Shown one piece after another: positions 47,621 through 60,827 of a stretch of 64,000 bases of DNA. The stretch is from Ascochyta rabiei (taxonomy: Eukaryota > Ascomycota > Dothideomycetes > Pleosporales > Didymellaceae): the NCBI RefSeq assembly GCF_004011695.2, contig NC_082412.1:434001-498000 (forward strand). Reading direction: 5' to 3'. The notes below the pieces were generated by a model. The model was given only the letters and a program-made list of their open reading frames with translations, ran no database searches and was not told the origin of the DNA. The translations under genes were made by a program, and so were the position numbers. Every line of letters begins with the position of its first letter. The first letter of the stretch is position 1.

Positions 47621-50419
47621 TACAAGGAATAATAACAGTAGAAAGAAAGGTTCTAAATAGCTGCACTCTACCTAACCTAATCCTACTAAGGGACTTTAAC
47701 ACCTACCACTGTTGGTAGGACCCTACTATAACTACTATAACACTAAAAGCTAGGAGTTTTATTACCTAGATAGAAGGGTAAAACCTAGAGCTACTAAACA
47801 ACCCTAGTATAGGCATCTTCTACAGGATAAACATAAGTAGAGAAAGTGTTCTAGACCTTGCCTTTACTACACACAGGCTTACAAACTAGATAGAAGACTA
47901 GCAAACCCTAGTAGGTATAGGCTTAGACTACCTAAGCATACTATGTACAATTACAACACCTAGAACATAGCTTCTAAATAACCCTACTCCTTAGTTTAAC
48001 ACTAAAAAGGCAGACTAAGACCTATTTTAGAAGGAGCTAGCAAAGGAATTAGTAAAAAGCCCTGCTCTTAATACTATATGCCCTAGACACTCTACTAGCA
48101 CTCCCCTACTTCTTGTCTAAGGAGAGGACAGAGAGCTAGAGAAGCAGCTTAAAGCAATAGGGAAGGAGCTAACAACAGCAATAACAAATGCAGCTAAAGC
48201 TACAATCCTATAAAGCTCTACTAATGCTAGAAGTAAACCTTAGTAGAACCTAGCCCTAAAAGTACTTAGGACAAACATGCTTAGTAAATACGCCACCTAT
48301 AGAGAGAACTAGTAACTAGCCCTACAAACACCTATATATAGAAAAGAAACTACCTAATTACTAGAAACAGCTACCTATAAGCAGGAAAAGTAGTAAAGCA
48401 CAACTACTAGAATTCATTCCTAGAAAAGGAGGATATAAAATTAATCTTTAAAGTAATGTCTTATACTAGGTCTAATAGTAACTAAAGCATACCTGCTATA
48501 CAAGGCCCTAGAGGAATAGAGAACTCCTTTCCAGATAAACGCTTAGCACTAAGAGTTACTCTCTTCCCTAGCCTACCTACCTCTCGACCTATAGAGTGGA
48601 GCACCTACTAGGAAGTTAGCTAGAAATAGCCACCTCTTACTAAAGAAGAGCTAGAACACGCCTGCTCCTTACAAATCTAAAGTAGCTCCCTAGAACTAGA
48701 TGTAATAAACTAGGAGGTTATTACTGCAGTATATAAAGCAGAAACAGACATATTCCTTTATATATTCTCTACCCTATTTAATTATAGGTACTACCCTTAA
48801 ATTAAGAAAAGAGTAAAAGGAATCATTTTAAAAAAGCTAAACAAACTAGACTACTTAGCCCCTAAAGCGTATAGGGTAATTGCCCTTCTAAGCTGCCTAG
48901 ATAAAGTTACAGAAAGACTAGTAGCTAAACAGCTTAGCATAATAGCTAAAACAACTACCCTACTTCACCCTTTATAACTAGGAGGAAGAGTATAAAAATT
49001 AGCTATAGACGCTTCCATACTGCTGCTAAACTAAGTATAAGAGTAAAGGAAATTAAAGCGTATAATAACTACAGTGTTTCTAGACATTAAAGGAGCCTTT
49101 AACTACGTCTTACTAGGCTAACAACTTACTATCCTACAACAACTAAAGCTACTATGCAGCCAAATAGCCTAGATTTATTCCTCTCTAGACGCCAACCACA
49201 ACTGTTCTTTAATAATAAAACAGAAGAATTTAGCAATATAAACGCTGAAATCCTATAAGGAAGCTCTATCTTACCTATTCTGTTCCTAATATATATTAGA
49301 ACTCTATTCTAGTTAATTACGAACTACTTGCTATCCTACCTAGACAACCTAGCTATTACAGTATTATCTACTAGCCTAAAGAAAAACATCTACCTACTAG
49401 AAAGAGATATAGCTAGCCTATGTGCAAAAGGATCTAGCTCTGCAATTTAGTTTCATACGCTAAAAACTAAACTTATCTACTTTACTATAAGCTAAAACGC
49501 AGAAAACTACACTCTTACTCTGCTACATAGGTCTATAATATCTCTAAAAAAGGATGTTTAATAGCTAGGAATCTACTTAAACAACAGGCTCTCCTTTACA
49601 GAGCATGCTGCCACAAGGATTAGCTAAGTAAGAAACGCCTTCTACAGAATATACAGACTAGCAAACAGTAACAAAGGCCTTACACCTACTGCACTCTAAT
49701 TAATATACCTAGCCTATGTTACTAGCATAGCAGACTATAGATGCTAGGTCTTCTAGAAGCAATAAGCTAGAATAGCAAAACAACTACAAGGCCTACAGAA
49801 CCTAGTACTTTGGAAAATCTTAGGCACCTTCTAAACCTTACCTATAATACTTTAAGAGGTAGAGGCAGCACTAGCCTCTACTACAATAAGGCTAAGCACC
49901 ATAATAAGAAAGTACGCCTTTAGAGCAAAAAGCTTCTAAAGACCTAACCTATCTACACTACTATAACATAGCTAAAATCCACCCTACAAAACACAGACCT
50001 AGATTTTAGCACAGAGTAAAGAGAGGTTAACTGTACTAGGCTAAGAACAGGGCCTCCTACACAGCTTATGCAAATTACACAGTAGAAAGAAAAGGCTATA
50101 CCTAGCATAAGAGAAGAGAAACTAAAAGACTTCTACTTCTGCCCCTAGAACAAGGCTATAGCATACTAAACTAAAATCTTAAAACTACTAATAGGAGAAG
50201 AAGAAGCAAAAGCATATAAAATATAGATGCTATAAAAAGTAGGAAATAATGTACTTACTATCTACAATATCTACAGCTACATATAAATAACATAATACCT
50301 TCTACTTAGCTGTAAAGATTACAGACAAGTAAGGAAAATAGTGCAGGACAGCCTATAAGGACAACAACTTTTAATATAACTACTACTGCACACAACCTAG
50401 GGAATTCTAGCTACTCTAG
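47621..50419 (+). pseudogene. LINE ORF2: endonuclease end, reverse transcriptase
   Basis: Endonuclease reads LRDFNTYHCWQDPT near 47690-47735 (family GDFN.HHP.W) and GLDYLSI near 47920 (family GSDHLPI). The RT begins about 48830. Its motif A reads TVFLDIKGAFNYVL near 49070-49110, the catalytic box reads SYLDNLAIT near 49330-49355 (DD to DN). A downstream segment to 50419 continues as LLLHTTQGILATLA and is completed beyond H at 58605. Stops replace Gln throughout. Confidence 0.85.
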
Positions 50420-50618
50420 TGTAAGGGCACTGTAGGCAGGCAATAGAGTAGAGCGAGTTAGGACAAATAATGGGGTAATATTTAAGAGATAAGACAAACC
50501 CTTAATAGATAAGTCTTAAGGTTTGTAAATACTATATACGTGTGTGGCCAGTAGGTCCCTAGGCTTAGCCTAGCACCTAGCTGAGGTATCTCCTAGCGTA
50601 GGGAGACTACTTGTAACA
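50420..50618 (-). repeat. H 3' LTR (199 bp)
   Basis: Starts tgtaagggcactg and ends cttgtaaca in plus reading. On its inner side 50619-50634 is the polypurine tract (minus strand aagaggggggggctat). Confidence 0.93.
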
Positions 50619-50634
50619 ATAGCCCCCCCCTCTT

Positions 50635-52880
50635 TAAAGGTTCGTCCCAAACTATAGAGAGGTCTCTAGCAACGTTATTAAGCTCTAGAAAAACCTCCTG
50701 TAGAGGGAAAAACTTAGGAGGAGAAATGCAGCGCTGGTAGGGGTCTATTAGTTAGCGTCTGTAGGAATAGGAAGCTGTTTAGCACATAATGGACGCCAGC
50801 AATCCTATCTTTCTAACATTTACTTAGTAAGCCACTAGAGTAGTGTTACTACGCAGCTAGGTAGATAAGTCATGTTTATAAGAGACTAGCTAAGGCTAAG
50901 TCTTCCCTTATGCCTTTATTAGCTGTTAGTTAGTAAGCTATTGCTTCTACAAGACGTTACTATAAACAACGCCTTAGTAGTTATTAGCTCTAAAACCTGT
51001 GTAGCTAAGGCTATAGGGAGTGTAATAATTATACACTAAATAGGTAATATGTAAGAAGTATTATTTGCTCCCTGCGTGGCTTACGCGGCGCCTAGCACTA
51101 GGCTAAGGGTTACCCTAGGCGTGCCTGCTGTTTACTGTCTGCAATCTCCTAAGTAATTAGGTGCCTTAATCCTAGGGCTGAGGCTGCTAGAGGCGTAAGT
51201 AGTTAGACGTTGTCTGCCTTATAGGCTAGAGCAGTAAGTCCCTAACCAGTAACGTCTGCAAGAGGATTGCTAGTAGCTCCTGCAGCCCTGCTCCTGCGTA
51301 AACTAGCCTAGGATTTACTTATTTATAGGGGATATTATCTGCATGCTAGCAGTAACAGTAAGCTGTTAGTCTTGCTATGCCTAGCGCCTTGCCTAGACCC
51401 TTACCCAGTATAGTCTAGGCTCTAGCATTTATTTACAACGTAAATCTTAGGTAAGATTACTAGATACCCTTCTAGCAGTTAATAGACCTATGCCTAGATA
51501 TTTATAACAAGAATTATCTTCCTATATAGTAGATTGCAACAGGTAAGAGAGTAGTAAGAGGCTAAGTTATTATTAGAGAGCTGCTAGGCAGAGGGAATTT
51601 AGCGTATATAAGGACTGTATCTGCTTACTTATAGTACCTTATTATCTCTACACCTTTATCTTTATCTGCCTTCTAGCCCTTACCTTCTACACTATAACGC
51701 CCCCTCTAACATATATCTCCTGTAAGGCTCTACCTAACTATATCTACTAGCTGCCTAAGAGCATGCAGCCTTAGCTGTTGCTTTTGCAGTACTAGTGCTG
51801 TACCAGCATTACGCACTTAACTACCTTATCTAAGAGTAACCCTAATAGCACTATCTTATCCTTTATTTATGTCTTTTGTTAGCCTAGTAGGTATAGGCTT
51901 TGTAAGGACAACTTTAGCGTGTGCCCCTGCTGCGTCTAATTAAAGAAAGGGAGGTATATTAAGGTATTTCCTATACTGTCCTAGTGTCTACTCCTACTAA
52001 CTTTTATAGATTAACCCTATTTTCTGTTAAGCCTGTAATATGCTTAATTTCTTAATTAAGCGTGCCCTCTGCAAGACAAATAATAAAACAGTTACCTAAG
52101 GCAACTAGGCAACTAATAACAATGTAATTACTTAGGTGTAGGCGTACTAGCAGACTACCTATAACTACGCTAAGGCTTATTACAATAGCTTTATTACCTA
52201 CAATACTGTAGTTTGTTACTATATTAATAAGTCTAGTCTAAGTAAGACTAAGTACGCTTAAGCCTATTAGGTTTCTTAGTTGTATAACCTTAAGCAGTAT
52301 ATTATAGGTGTTTTTCCTCCCTCTTTTTCTTATATAGAGCTAACTTATTATAGGCTACTATTAGGACTATTAGTATAAAGCTTCCTAACAACGTAATAAT
52401 TAACAGCATAATTATGGATTACTTCTAGAAGACAGATAGTGCTTATAACGCAGAAAAGCAGTAGTACTATTATAGTACTAACCTGCCTTCTGCTGTTTAT
52501 GCTCTGTTAGCTCCTTTTAAGCAGTTTTCGTTGTCTCTAACTAAACCTACCCTAGGTAGTTATTGTTGTTGCAGCCCCTCCTATAAGATAAGCCCTTCTA
52601 AGGGTTACAGAGGAGCTACTTAAGCTGTAGTTGTAGGTATAAAGACCCTCTATTCCTATAATACTTCTTAACAGACTAGTAGATAATAATAAAACTCTCC
52701 TCTCCTATAAATGTGCTAGTCTTTGCCAGTAATGTATTAGATAGACGCTGGGCCTTCTTTAGCCTCTAGTCGCACAAGTCCTAGGACTATCTATCCTTAC
52801 TTTCCTATTAGCTATTTTAGAGTAGGGTTTATAAGGCAGACTTCTAAGGACGTCCCCTCTTTTACTTTAGTAGCGCTAGT
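50635..52880 (+). pseudogene. Antisense accessory gene of H
   Basis: Frame opposite to H pol in the 2.2 kb between pol and the 3' LTR. Cys cluster near 51895-51940 reads YRLCKDNFSVCPCC (C-x6-C-x-C-C). Downstream pieces such as QLIIGYYQDYQYKAS near 52340-52385 (Gln shown where TAG stands) indicate a coding frame with Gln-to-stop changes. Start, end and frame continuity are uncertain. Position and layout match the antisense frames of A/B, C, D and E, but I cannot show sequence homology by eye. Confidence 0.48.
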
Positions 52881-55800
52881 CTGTTAGTTGTAGGGCGGCC
52901 TACTCTTAATAGCTTACCTGCCTAAGCGTATTAGTAATAATCCTAAAGGATCTTATCGCAGTAGTCAAGGTTCTTAAGTAGTTCCTAGGTAGCTTCTTTA
53001 TTTAGCTAACCTAGCCACTTAACCCTATACTCCCTTTCCTAGGCAGTAGTATCTCTATATAACAGTATACCTTTAACTTTAAACCTATTACTAGGTAAGA
53101 CGTCTTCTAGGATACTAATAGGACCTAGCTAGAACCTACTGCTTATAAGGGGTTCCCTCTAGTGCTTAAGGAGTAATACGTTAAATACTGGGTGCACTCT
53201 GTCTATAGATAGAGGCAACTTTAGCTTATATACTAGCTTACCTACCTTCTTAATTACTATAAATAGCCTAAGGTATTAAGCGTTAAACTTCTTTAAAGGA
53301 TAACTTATTATTAGGTTCTTAGCCTGAAGGAGAACAGAGTCTTCCTTAGCAAAGTGTTGTTTAGACTATTTAATGTTATACTACTAGGCGTTACCCTTTT
53401 ATACATACTCTAAGGCCTCCTTTACTATTTTCTACATTTTGTACCAGTTTAATAGGCGGCTAGCAACCTGCCAGCGTAGTTCTAGTGTTGCCTTATCCTT
53501 ATTTTAGACAGTTTAGGGTTTTTATAGCTAGTACTTATTAGGCATCCTATTAAATCCTTTAGGGTCTGTGCTAAAGGCGACCTTTATAGGAGATTCTCTA
53601 TAAGTAGAGTAAGCTTTAGAGTTATAGGCGTACTTAGCGTATAGCAGAAGGTCTACCTAGTTATCCTATTAGTAGTTTATATATATGCAGAGGTACGTTT
53701 CTAACTTCTAGTTTTGTTGCTCTGTCTGCCTATCTGTCTAGGGGTAGAAAGCTGTACTTAATTAGTAGTTAATTTTAAGGTAGTAGCATATATTAGACCA
53801 GAATTAACTAGTACACACTAAACCTTAATCTAATAATAACATATCTAGTAGTTCTTGCTTTAAAAAGCTCTGCTCTATAAGCAGCTTAGCTAGGTATTTA
53901 GCAGTAATTGTCTTAGTGCAGGGTAGGTATTAGACATACCTACTAAAGTAGTCTATAAGGACTAGTATAGAGTTATACTTATTCCTCTTAGCATCTATTA
54001 ACTTTAGTAGGTCTGTTGCAAAGTTAAAGGAGAAGTGCTGCTAGGCTGTGTTTAGCACTAGTAATAGTGTAAGCAATCTCTACAGCTTATACCTTCTAAT
54101 CTTATATAGTTAGTATATAGGACACCTTTAGATATACTTATATACGTCCTTTATTAGTTACAGCTAATAGTACTTTCTCTTAAGTACTTTAGTAGTCTTA
54201 TCTATGCTGTAGTAACCTCCTATAGGGTTATTATAATTCCTTAAAAGGATAGTTTAGCGCAGTGTAATATTGTTAGGAATCTAAACTTTCCTACTTCTGC
54301 GTAAGGTCCTACTAGGGTTAACCTCCTAATAGTGTTGTCCCTTCTTTACTCTGCTGTCTGTCTAGGTTGTTAATAACTAGTTTACAGGGTATGCTGCGTC
54401 CTGTTACTAGACTTACTTAACAAAATCTATTAGGAGTTCTAGGGTTTCTAAGGCGTAAGTAGAATCTCCCTACATAGCTCTGTTTGTAAGGTGTATAGAG
54501 GCACTAACTCTGTTGTCTAGGCTATAAAGGAGAGCTTCTGCAACGTTAAAGTCTAGTCCCCTGGCTTTAGTGTCTTTAGATTAACCCTAGCTCTAATAGC
54601 TATTAGATAGAGGGTTAAGAGCTAGAGGAGACAAGTCTCTAAGGCTAATCTAATGTTATCGGAATTCCTTAGGGATAATTTTAGGCAGTTGTTAGACCTC
54701 TGCTAGGTCTTCTAAAGGTACATTACTCCTAGATATTACCTATATATCTTTTTAAGCCCTAGACTTTTAAATTATCTAGATCTAAAGCTTCTAATGTAAG
54801 GTAGGTAGCATAGCATCCCTAAGGGCTTACTGTTCCTTAACCTTAAGACCTTATGCGTAATCTAGACGTCTTAAGGGACTATCTACTACGTTTACTAGTC
54901 CTAGCTTATATTTAACTTTAAAGTTAAACCTTACTAGCTCTTCTGCCTAATAGGCTTATTTTAGAGAGAGCTCCTTTATTGTTATAAAGTACCTTAGGTT
55001 ATTATAGTCTAAGAGTACCTAGATTGTTATAGGGGCGTGTTTAAGGTAATGCCTCTACTACCTAAAAGCTTTAATAATTGCTAAGAGTTTGTTGTTATAG
55101 GTATGCTATCTAATAGATAGACCTTAGAACTTCCAGCTCTAGAACGCTACTAGTTTCTAGTGCTGCTCTGTTGCTACTTTAGACATTTAGGGTTATAACA
55201 GGATAGCTGCTATAGCAAAGTCTAACGCGTCTGTAAGAACAATAATAGGCTTATTAGGGTTAAAGTATTATAGCACTAGGGCTTTTGTAAACTTCTCCCT
55301 AATTATAAGGAATGCTGTGCAGGCTTCCTCTAGCTAGTGCTATAGTTTGTACTATTTTATTAGTCCCTTTTAGCTTTTCTTTAGTTTTACCTTCCCTTTT
55401 TCTAGACTAGGGACCCTCTAGTCATCTGTTAGATTCTAGGCAGCTGTTATATAGTCTATAAGCAGTTAAATAATTCCTAAGTAGTTAAAAATAAATTGTT
55501 AATAGAAGTTAGTAAAGCCTAAGAACACTTAAATGTCCTTGTAGCTTAATAGCTCTAGCTATTTAGTAATAGTGTAGACCCTCTTAGGGTCTATAACTAC
55601 GCTGTCTAGTATAATAATAAATCCTAGAAACTCTACTAACTTGCTAGAGAAGACGCACTTACTGGCCTTCGCGAACATCCCCTATTTAACTAGGCGATCT
55701 AGGACCTCCTTAACTTGCTTGTTGTGGTCCTTTTTATCCTAGGATTAGATAAGGATGTTATTAAGGTAGACTACGCAGGTTCTATCTAGTAGGCCTTCTA

Positions 55801-56950
55801 GGGCTTAGTAGATGTAGGATTAAAACGTAGCTAGCGCGTTCGCTAGGCTAAAAGGCATTACTAGGTATTTAAAATAACTGTACTGTGTCTTAAACGCAGT
55901 CTTCTACTTATTACCTTTCTTAATCTAGAGCCTGTAGTAGGCGTTACGTAGATCTAGCTTAGTAAAGACCTTTACTTTTAATAGGTAGTCTATTATCTTG
56001 CTAACTAGCAGTATAGGGTACTAGTTCTTAATAGTTACCCTGTTTAATCCCTAATAGTTAACGCACAGTCTTATAGTGCTATCTAACTTAGGGACAAATA
56101 GGATAGGGGCACCTGCCAGCGACTTGCTTAGGCAGATCTAGCCCTTCTCCTGTGCTGTCTTAAGGTACTCCTAGAGGATGTCTAGCTTCCTGCAAGACAG
56201 GTTATAGATTAGGAGGTTAGGAACTTTAGCTCTATCCTTAATCTTAATAGAGTAGTTATACTTCTAGTATAGTGCTAGCACGCTTATTTACTATTTACTA
56301 AAAGCAAACTATTTGTAATAGAGGTGTTTAGGCAGGTACTTAAGTTCTTCTACGTCTAGGGCATTGTCTTCTAGGATTATGCTGCTGTTAAGTCCTACTG
56401 CTATAATTTTTAACTGTTTAGTAAGACAAGCTGCCTCTAATATCTGTCTAGCTTCTGCCTAGTAGGCGTACGTTAGACTGTCTATGTTTAGGCTTCTAGG
56501 ATGTAGCAGATATAGCTGCTTGCCTAGACCTAGTTTACTAAATAATTGTTTAGCTGTTAACAGCTAGACTCTCTTAGTTTTGTTAGCAAACTACTTGTAG
56601 GTTCCTGCTAAGAAACAGATATACAGGTCTGCCTTAGCCAGCTATAGGTAACCTAGGACTAGGTTGTACCTAATAAATAATGTATACTAGAACTTAGTTA
56701 GTCTAATTATCTTAGGTACTCCTTTGTTGTTGTAGCAGACTACTGTTAACTAGTACTAGTTAGTTAAGGACAGCTCTGTGTTGTCTAGGACCACAGCCTT
56801 CAGTTGTTAGTTAGTGCCTGCTGGGTTAAGCCCTAGGTCCCTAGCTACATGCTTAGTAATAAGGTTTAGCTCTAAGCCTAAGTTGTACAGAGCCTAGAGG
56901 GTCTTAGGGTTACTATTAGCATTGTTAAGCTAGACCGTAACTGTTATGCA
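52881..56950 (-). pseudogene. pol: H pol: RT, RNase H, integrase, chromodomain
   Basis: Minus strand. The RT catalytic box reads VVYLNNILI near 55755-55780 (YLDD to YLNN). RNase H lies at about 54950-55500 and integrase at about 53500-54600. A degraded chromodomain-like tail lies near 52930-53060 (LAK.RSYLGTT.EP.LLR). Dense stops. Confidence 0.72.
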
Positions 56951-58329
56951 GGTTTGTTTACCCTTAGTTTCTAACCCTAGCTGCAGGTAGGACAGGTTAG
57001 CGACTAGGGCTTGCTATTTCCTAGGTTTAGCTTACTACTAGAATATTGTTAGCCGCCTCCACAGCCTCTCTAATAGCCCTGCTGCTAGTTTCCCTAGGTA
57101 TGTTGTCCCTAGTTATATAGTTAACCTTAGAATTACTAATAGTTGTTTCCCTTAGGGGTCTATCTTCTGCCTAATAAATTAGCGGCACTAGTTGTTAGCT
57201 AGAGGTCTCCTAGGTGCTTCCTGGTGTTGCTCCCAGAGGGGGTTAACGCCTAACTATTATGCCTTTTAAACTTTCTCCTAGCGTCTAAAGAAAGAGGTCT
57301 CTTGTTTCTACTGCTACTCTTAGTCCACAACCCTAAGTTTAAGGGGACTGTTAAGGTTTCTGCGTTTTAAAGGGCCTGTTTAAACTCCGCCTACTTAGTA
57401 ATATATTCTAGACTACGATTCTACTAGATTTTATATTAGAGTGTAGGGGGTGTAAGGCTCTACATAAATGCTATATTAAACTTATAGTTGTTACTGCTGT
57501 CTTTAAACTTTATAAAGTTATAGGGCAGTAGAGACTCCTACTTATTTAACTTTATTAGGAAGGTGTTAACTAAATTATTAGACTTCTACTTATAGTTAAA
57601 GTACTTATTATAGTTTTTATACTATATAAAGACTAGGTCTTAGACAAGCTACTCCTCTTCTACGCAGAGGTTGGCCTAGGTCTAGATTAATCCCTTATTA
57701 ATATGTTGTTTAATTAATTCCTAGTAGACACTATAGTAGATAGTGCCTATAATCTAGTAGGTACAGGTTACAGAGTCTTTAAGTACTTAAGTGTACTAGA
57801 ACGCCGTGTCTATATCCTTAATCTACTAGTCTACCTACTAGGTTAATAGAGGCTTATTATCTGTCCTAAGTTTTAGCTTAGGCTAAACATTATTAAGGAC
57901 TTGTATTATTCTGCTAGCCTTGTTAAACGCTAGGTGTTAGCTACCTAGTGCTTGTCTGGCGTGCGTCTGTTGCAGGGTTTTAACTACCTAGTTAAATTGT
58001 TATTGCTAGATTTTAATCTCCCGCTTAGTAGCACTAGACAGTTCTGCCTTATTAAGTGCTTCTAGTAATAACAGGATAGAAGCTTATAATAACTCTATTG
58101 TAGGTTGTGTAGCGCGTAGCGTTAGGACGTCTAGTGTTATAACGCCTGCTGTTGTAGTATCTAACTTACCCCTAATATAAGGGTTAAGTACTAGCTCTAT
58201 AGGCAATAGCGACGCCTTAAGTGCGTTATTGCGTTATTAAGCGTCTAGCTCCTCACTAAGGTTATTGCAAGGGGGTAGCTCTTCTACGTTGCTAGTGGTT
58301 AAGCAGAGGTTGCGTTATCCTCCTGCCAT
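56951..58329 (-). pseudogene. gag: H gag
   Basis: Minus strand from ATG (58327-58329) MAGG.RNLCLTTSNVEELPP, then IELVLNPYIRGKLDTTTAG and TQPTIELLQASILLLLEALN (Q where TAG may stand), shared with L. Further in, FLIKLNK.ESLLPYNFIKFK and FMQSLTPPTL-type segments resemble capsid. A zinc knuckle was not identified. Few stops in the first 150 codons. Confidence 0.72.
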
Positions 58330-58405
58330 TGTAATAGCTGGAATTTTCCCGCTCCTCTGCTGCTAATTAGCTGCCTGTTCTAAGAGGAGTATAAAGGATT
58401 TAAAT

Positions 58406-58604
58406 TGTAAGGGCACTGTAGGCAGGTAATAGAGCAGAGCAAGATAAGAAGAATAATAGGGTAATATTTAAGAGATAAGACAAATCCTTAATAGATAAGT
58501 CTTAAGGTTTGTGAATACTATATACGTGTGTGGCCGGTAGGTCCCTAGGCTTAGCCTAGGACCTGGCTGAGGTATCTCCCAGCGTAGGGAGAATACTCGA
58601 AACA
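58406..58604 (-). repeat. H 5' LTR (199 bp)
   Basis: Starts tgtaagggcactg, ends actcgaaaca, followed by tctag. Its inner neighbour is the H leader (atttaaatcc on the minus strand). Confidence 0.93.
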
Positions 58605-58609
58605 TCTAG

Positions 58610-58850
58610 CCTTTTTTTCAGACACTAGAATAGGCACCTGTAAGTGGTACCTACAACAAACAATAGACACCTAAAAACTGCTGTTAACTCCCTAGAGCAT
58701 AGGCTCTTACTACAGGACTCTCAACACACATTTACTATCTCCTTTTACAAACACGCTCCTTATATTACTAGAGTAGCCTAACTACTCTTGTCTTATATAG
58801 TCTTAGACTTATATACGACGTTAAACTTATAAATTAAATTAAATAAAATT
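58610..58850 (+). pseudogene. LINE ORF2 C-terminus and 3' end
   Basis: Continues the frame broken at 50419: after LATLA comes a segment RIGTRKWYLQQTTDT near 58625-58670, typical of the end of Tad-type ORF2 (family ATRRWHL). The 3' untranslated part ends with an A/T-rich tail at 58830-58850, then the 12-bp duplicate. Confidence 0.72.
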
Positions 58851-58862
58851 TATATCCTACAC
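58851..58862. repeat. LINE target-site duplicate, right
   Basis: tatatcctacac, identical to 43366-43377. Confidence 0.88.
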
Positions 58863-58964
58863 TTTCTACTCCCTTCTAACTATAGGTTCTAATATTTAAT
58901 CCTATATAGTTAAAAGTTAATATTTTAGTTTGTATAAGTCTAATAGTAACGCATAGAATACTAG
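58863..58964 (-). pseudogene. pol: B pol, further piece
   Basis: Matches the reverse complement of A at about 20050-20150 and continues the B pol broken at 43377. It ends with actag at 58960-58964, the presumed target duplicate of Copia I. Confidence 0.85.
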
Positions 58965-59127
58965 TGTCAGATAATTAACCTTACTAAACCAAGTTAGGGG
59001 CTAGGGTTAATCTTGGCTAACTTAGGGGCTAGCGGCACACACACACATATAATTAGCTATTAAAACAGATAACTATTAATTAATTACTTTTACTATTATC
59101 TTTGCACATTAAGCATATTATCTAACA
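58965..59127 (+). repeat. I 5' LTR, probable (163 bp)
   Basis: Starts tgtcagataattaacc exactly where the B sequence breaks off. The end at tatctaaca is inferred from the TG...CA rule and from attaagagtctta following as a possible primer site. The partner lies outside the window. It contains an imperfect repeat of ttaggggctag and a short CA run. Confidence 0.5.
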
Positions 59128-59167
59128 ATTAAGAGTCTTACTAACACTACTAAAATACTCTTTTAAT

Positions 59168-60822
59168 ATGTCGCTATTAACAATACATAACTTAATAATA
59201 ATTCTTATAGATTACATAACCTACACACCTAAGTTCTATTAACTACAGATCTGCTGCGCCTCTCTAGACGTATAGGAGAAGATAGACCTAAATCAGACAA
59301 TCCCTCTAAGGACTAAATCACAAGTACCTAACGCCCTAGACATTACTAAATATAAAAGGAGGCTAGCCCTTAGCAATAATAAATAAGAAAACCCTTAGCT
59401 TCTAGAAATTCTATCTAAACTAATAGCTAACAGCCTAAAGGCATAGAAGGAAGACAATAACTATTAGAAAGGCTGCCTTAAATCTTACAAGATAACAGAT
59501 AGAGACTACTACAAGGAACAAGCTAACCTAGACAAGGTAGTAATGTTTATCTAAAGCTTAGTATTACCTTACCTTATAAAGAACTACTACTAACCAGGTA
59601 AATTAATTTACATTTAGCTGATTAGCATTAAATATACCATTAGCATTAACGCTAAAGAAGAACAATTACGCGCACGCTACTAATAGATAGCAGCCCTTAA
59701 ATGAATAAGACAACCTAGGAGCTAGGGTACCTAGCTCCTTAAGTATAACTATGCTATAACTAATACTAAAGCTAAGGGTGTTACTAAAAATACAATATAC
59801 AAGACACTATCTAAGATTTCTTAGATTTAATAATAAAAATAGCGCTAACCTAGGTAATAACATTCTAAAACTATAGTAGATAAGAATAAAATATAACTTA
59901 TAAAGATATAATAAAACGCTTCTAAGAGCATATAAGCAAGTACTACCCTAAGGGGAGATAGTAAAGGGGCGCCTTTACTGTAGGGAACAACTTAAATCTT
60001 CCTGCTAGTAGTAAATCTACCCTATACACTAACAGGGACGCCTCTTATATTATTAAAGACGTATTATCTACTTCTACTATACAGGAGAGTTAGGGGAGAC
60101 CTTATTAAAAATAGAATATTAGTTATATAACTATATCTAAGAAGTCCCTAAGAGGGGATACAGTAGCAGCTAGAGGAGTAAAATGCCCTGCTTATAGACA
60201 ACGCTTTGGACTAGAAGATTACTACTATGTCTATAGAGATAAAGCACTAGAATAGTTTTACCTATATAATAGAATTGCTAAAATAGTACAATTTAGGATA
60301 GAACAAAATGCTAACCTTTAAGATTAGGTTAGATCTGCAAAACAAGCTTGCACTAAGACACTAGCTATTAAGACATTACAAACACTAGAGGCACCTCTAG
60401 GATAACTACAGAGATAGAAGATATTAATAATTAATATAAGTCTAGTTAAAGAATTATACAATATAGAGTTACTAAGCTACCCTCTTAGGAACTCCTTTAT
60501 TCTTAACTTAGGATTAATAATCTATATTATAAATAACAAGGACTGGATATAAGACCTTACTCTACCTGTATTAAACAACAACTTATAGGTAGGAAACTCC
60601 TAGGTATAGATATAGGGATATAGCACTGTCTATCTCTATCTATTAAATATAAGCTAACTAAGTACTCTTAAACTACATAACGTAGTATAGTGCCTAAACA
60701 TACTTTACAACCTTATCTTATTCTAACAACTACGTTAATAGGGTATCTGGTAGGACATAAAAGGAGATCTAACTTAGCTTAGATAAGTAGACAACACAGC
60801 TATTATATCCTGAGATAAACAA
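59168..60822 (+). pseudogene. I Copia gag and protease
   Basis: ATG at 59168 gives MSLLTIHNLIIILIDYIT, then long stop-poor stretches (e.g. CLKSYKITDRDYYKEQANLD near 59470-59530). Protease-like part near 60510-60640: INNKDWI followed by VGNSQVQIQGYSTVYL (Gln restored only by analogy where TAG stands), similar to the G segment SKVQIQGYSTV. Broken at 60827 by the solo LTR; target duplicate catag. Confidence 0.72.
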
Positions 60823-60827
60823 CATAG

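Larger units (their letters stand above)
50420..58604 (-). mobile_element. Gypsy/chromovirus H, complete but decayed
   Basis: 8.2-kb minus-strand element with 199-bp LTRs (50420-50618, 58406-58604) and an exact duplication tctag (50415-50419, 58605-58609). It is inserted in the 3' end of LINE ORF2. The minus-strand order is gag (ATG at 58329), pol with RT and chromodomain, antisense accessory frame, polypurine tract, LTR. Same family as fragment L. LTRs differ by several transversions as well as transitions, so the copy may be older or gene-converted. Confidence 0.94.
43378..58850 (+). mobile_element. Tad-like LINE, split by J and H
   Basis: Non-LTR retrotransposon inserted in B pol with a 12-bp duplication. 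After removal of J and H it is about 5.4 kb. It has a 5' leader, ORF1 with gag-type zinc knuckles, and ORF2 with apurinic endonuclease and reverse transcriptase, and ends in an A/T-rich tail (aaattaaattaaataaaatt) directly before the right duplicate. The order and signatures are those of the Tad1/I-group LINEs of filamentous ascomycetes. Confidence 0.9.
33971..58964 (-). mobile_element. Gypsy/chromovirus B (A family), interrupted by C, LINE and Copia I
   Basis: Minus-strand copy of the A family. Visible pieces: LTR and accessory frame 33971-34563, accessory frame and pol end 41670-43377, pol continuation 58863-58964. The pieces join exactly when C, the LINE and one copy of each target duplicate are removed, and then match A (about 20050-22461, reverse complement). 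The rest of its pol and its 5' LTR lie right of the window behind Copia I. Confidence 0.9.

Noticed and set aside
50619..50640. Run of C after LTR as possible terminator or G-quadruplex
   Set aside because: It is the polypurine tract of H on the minus strand, at its canonical position.
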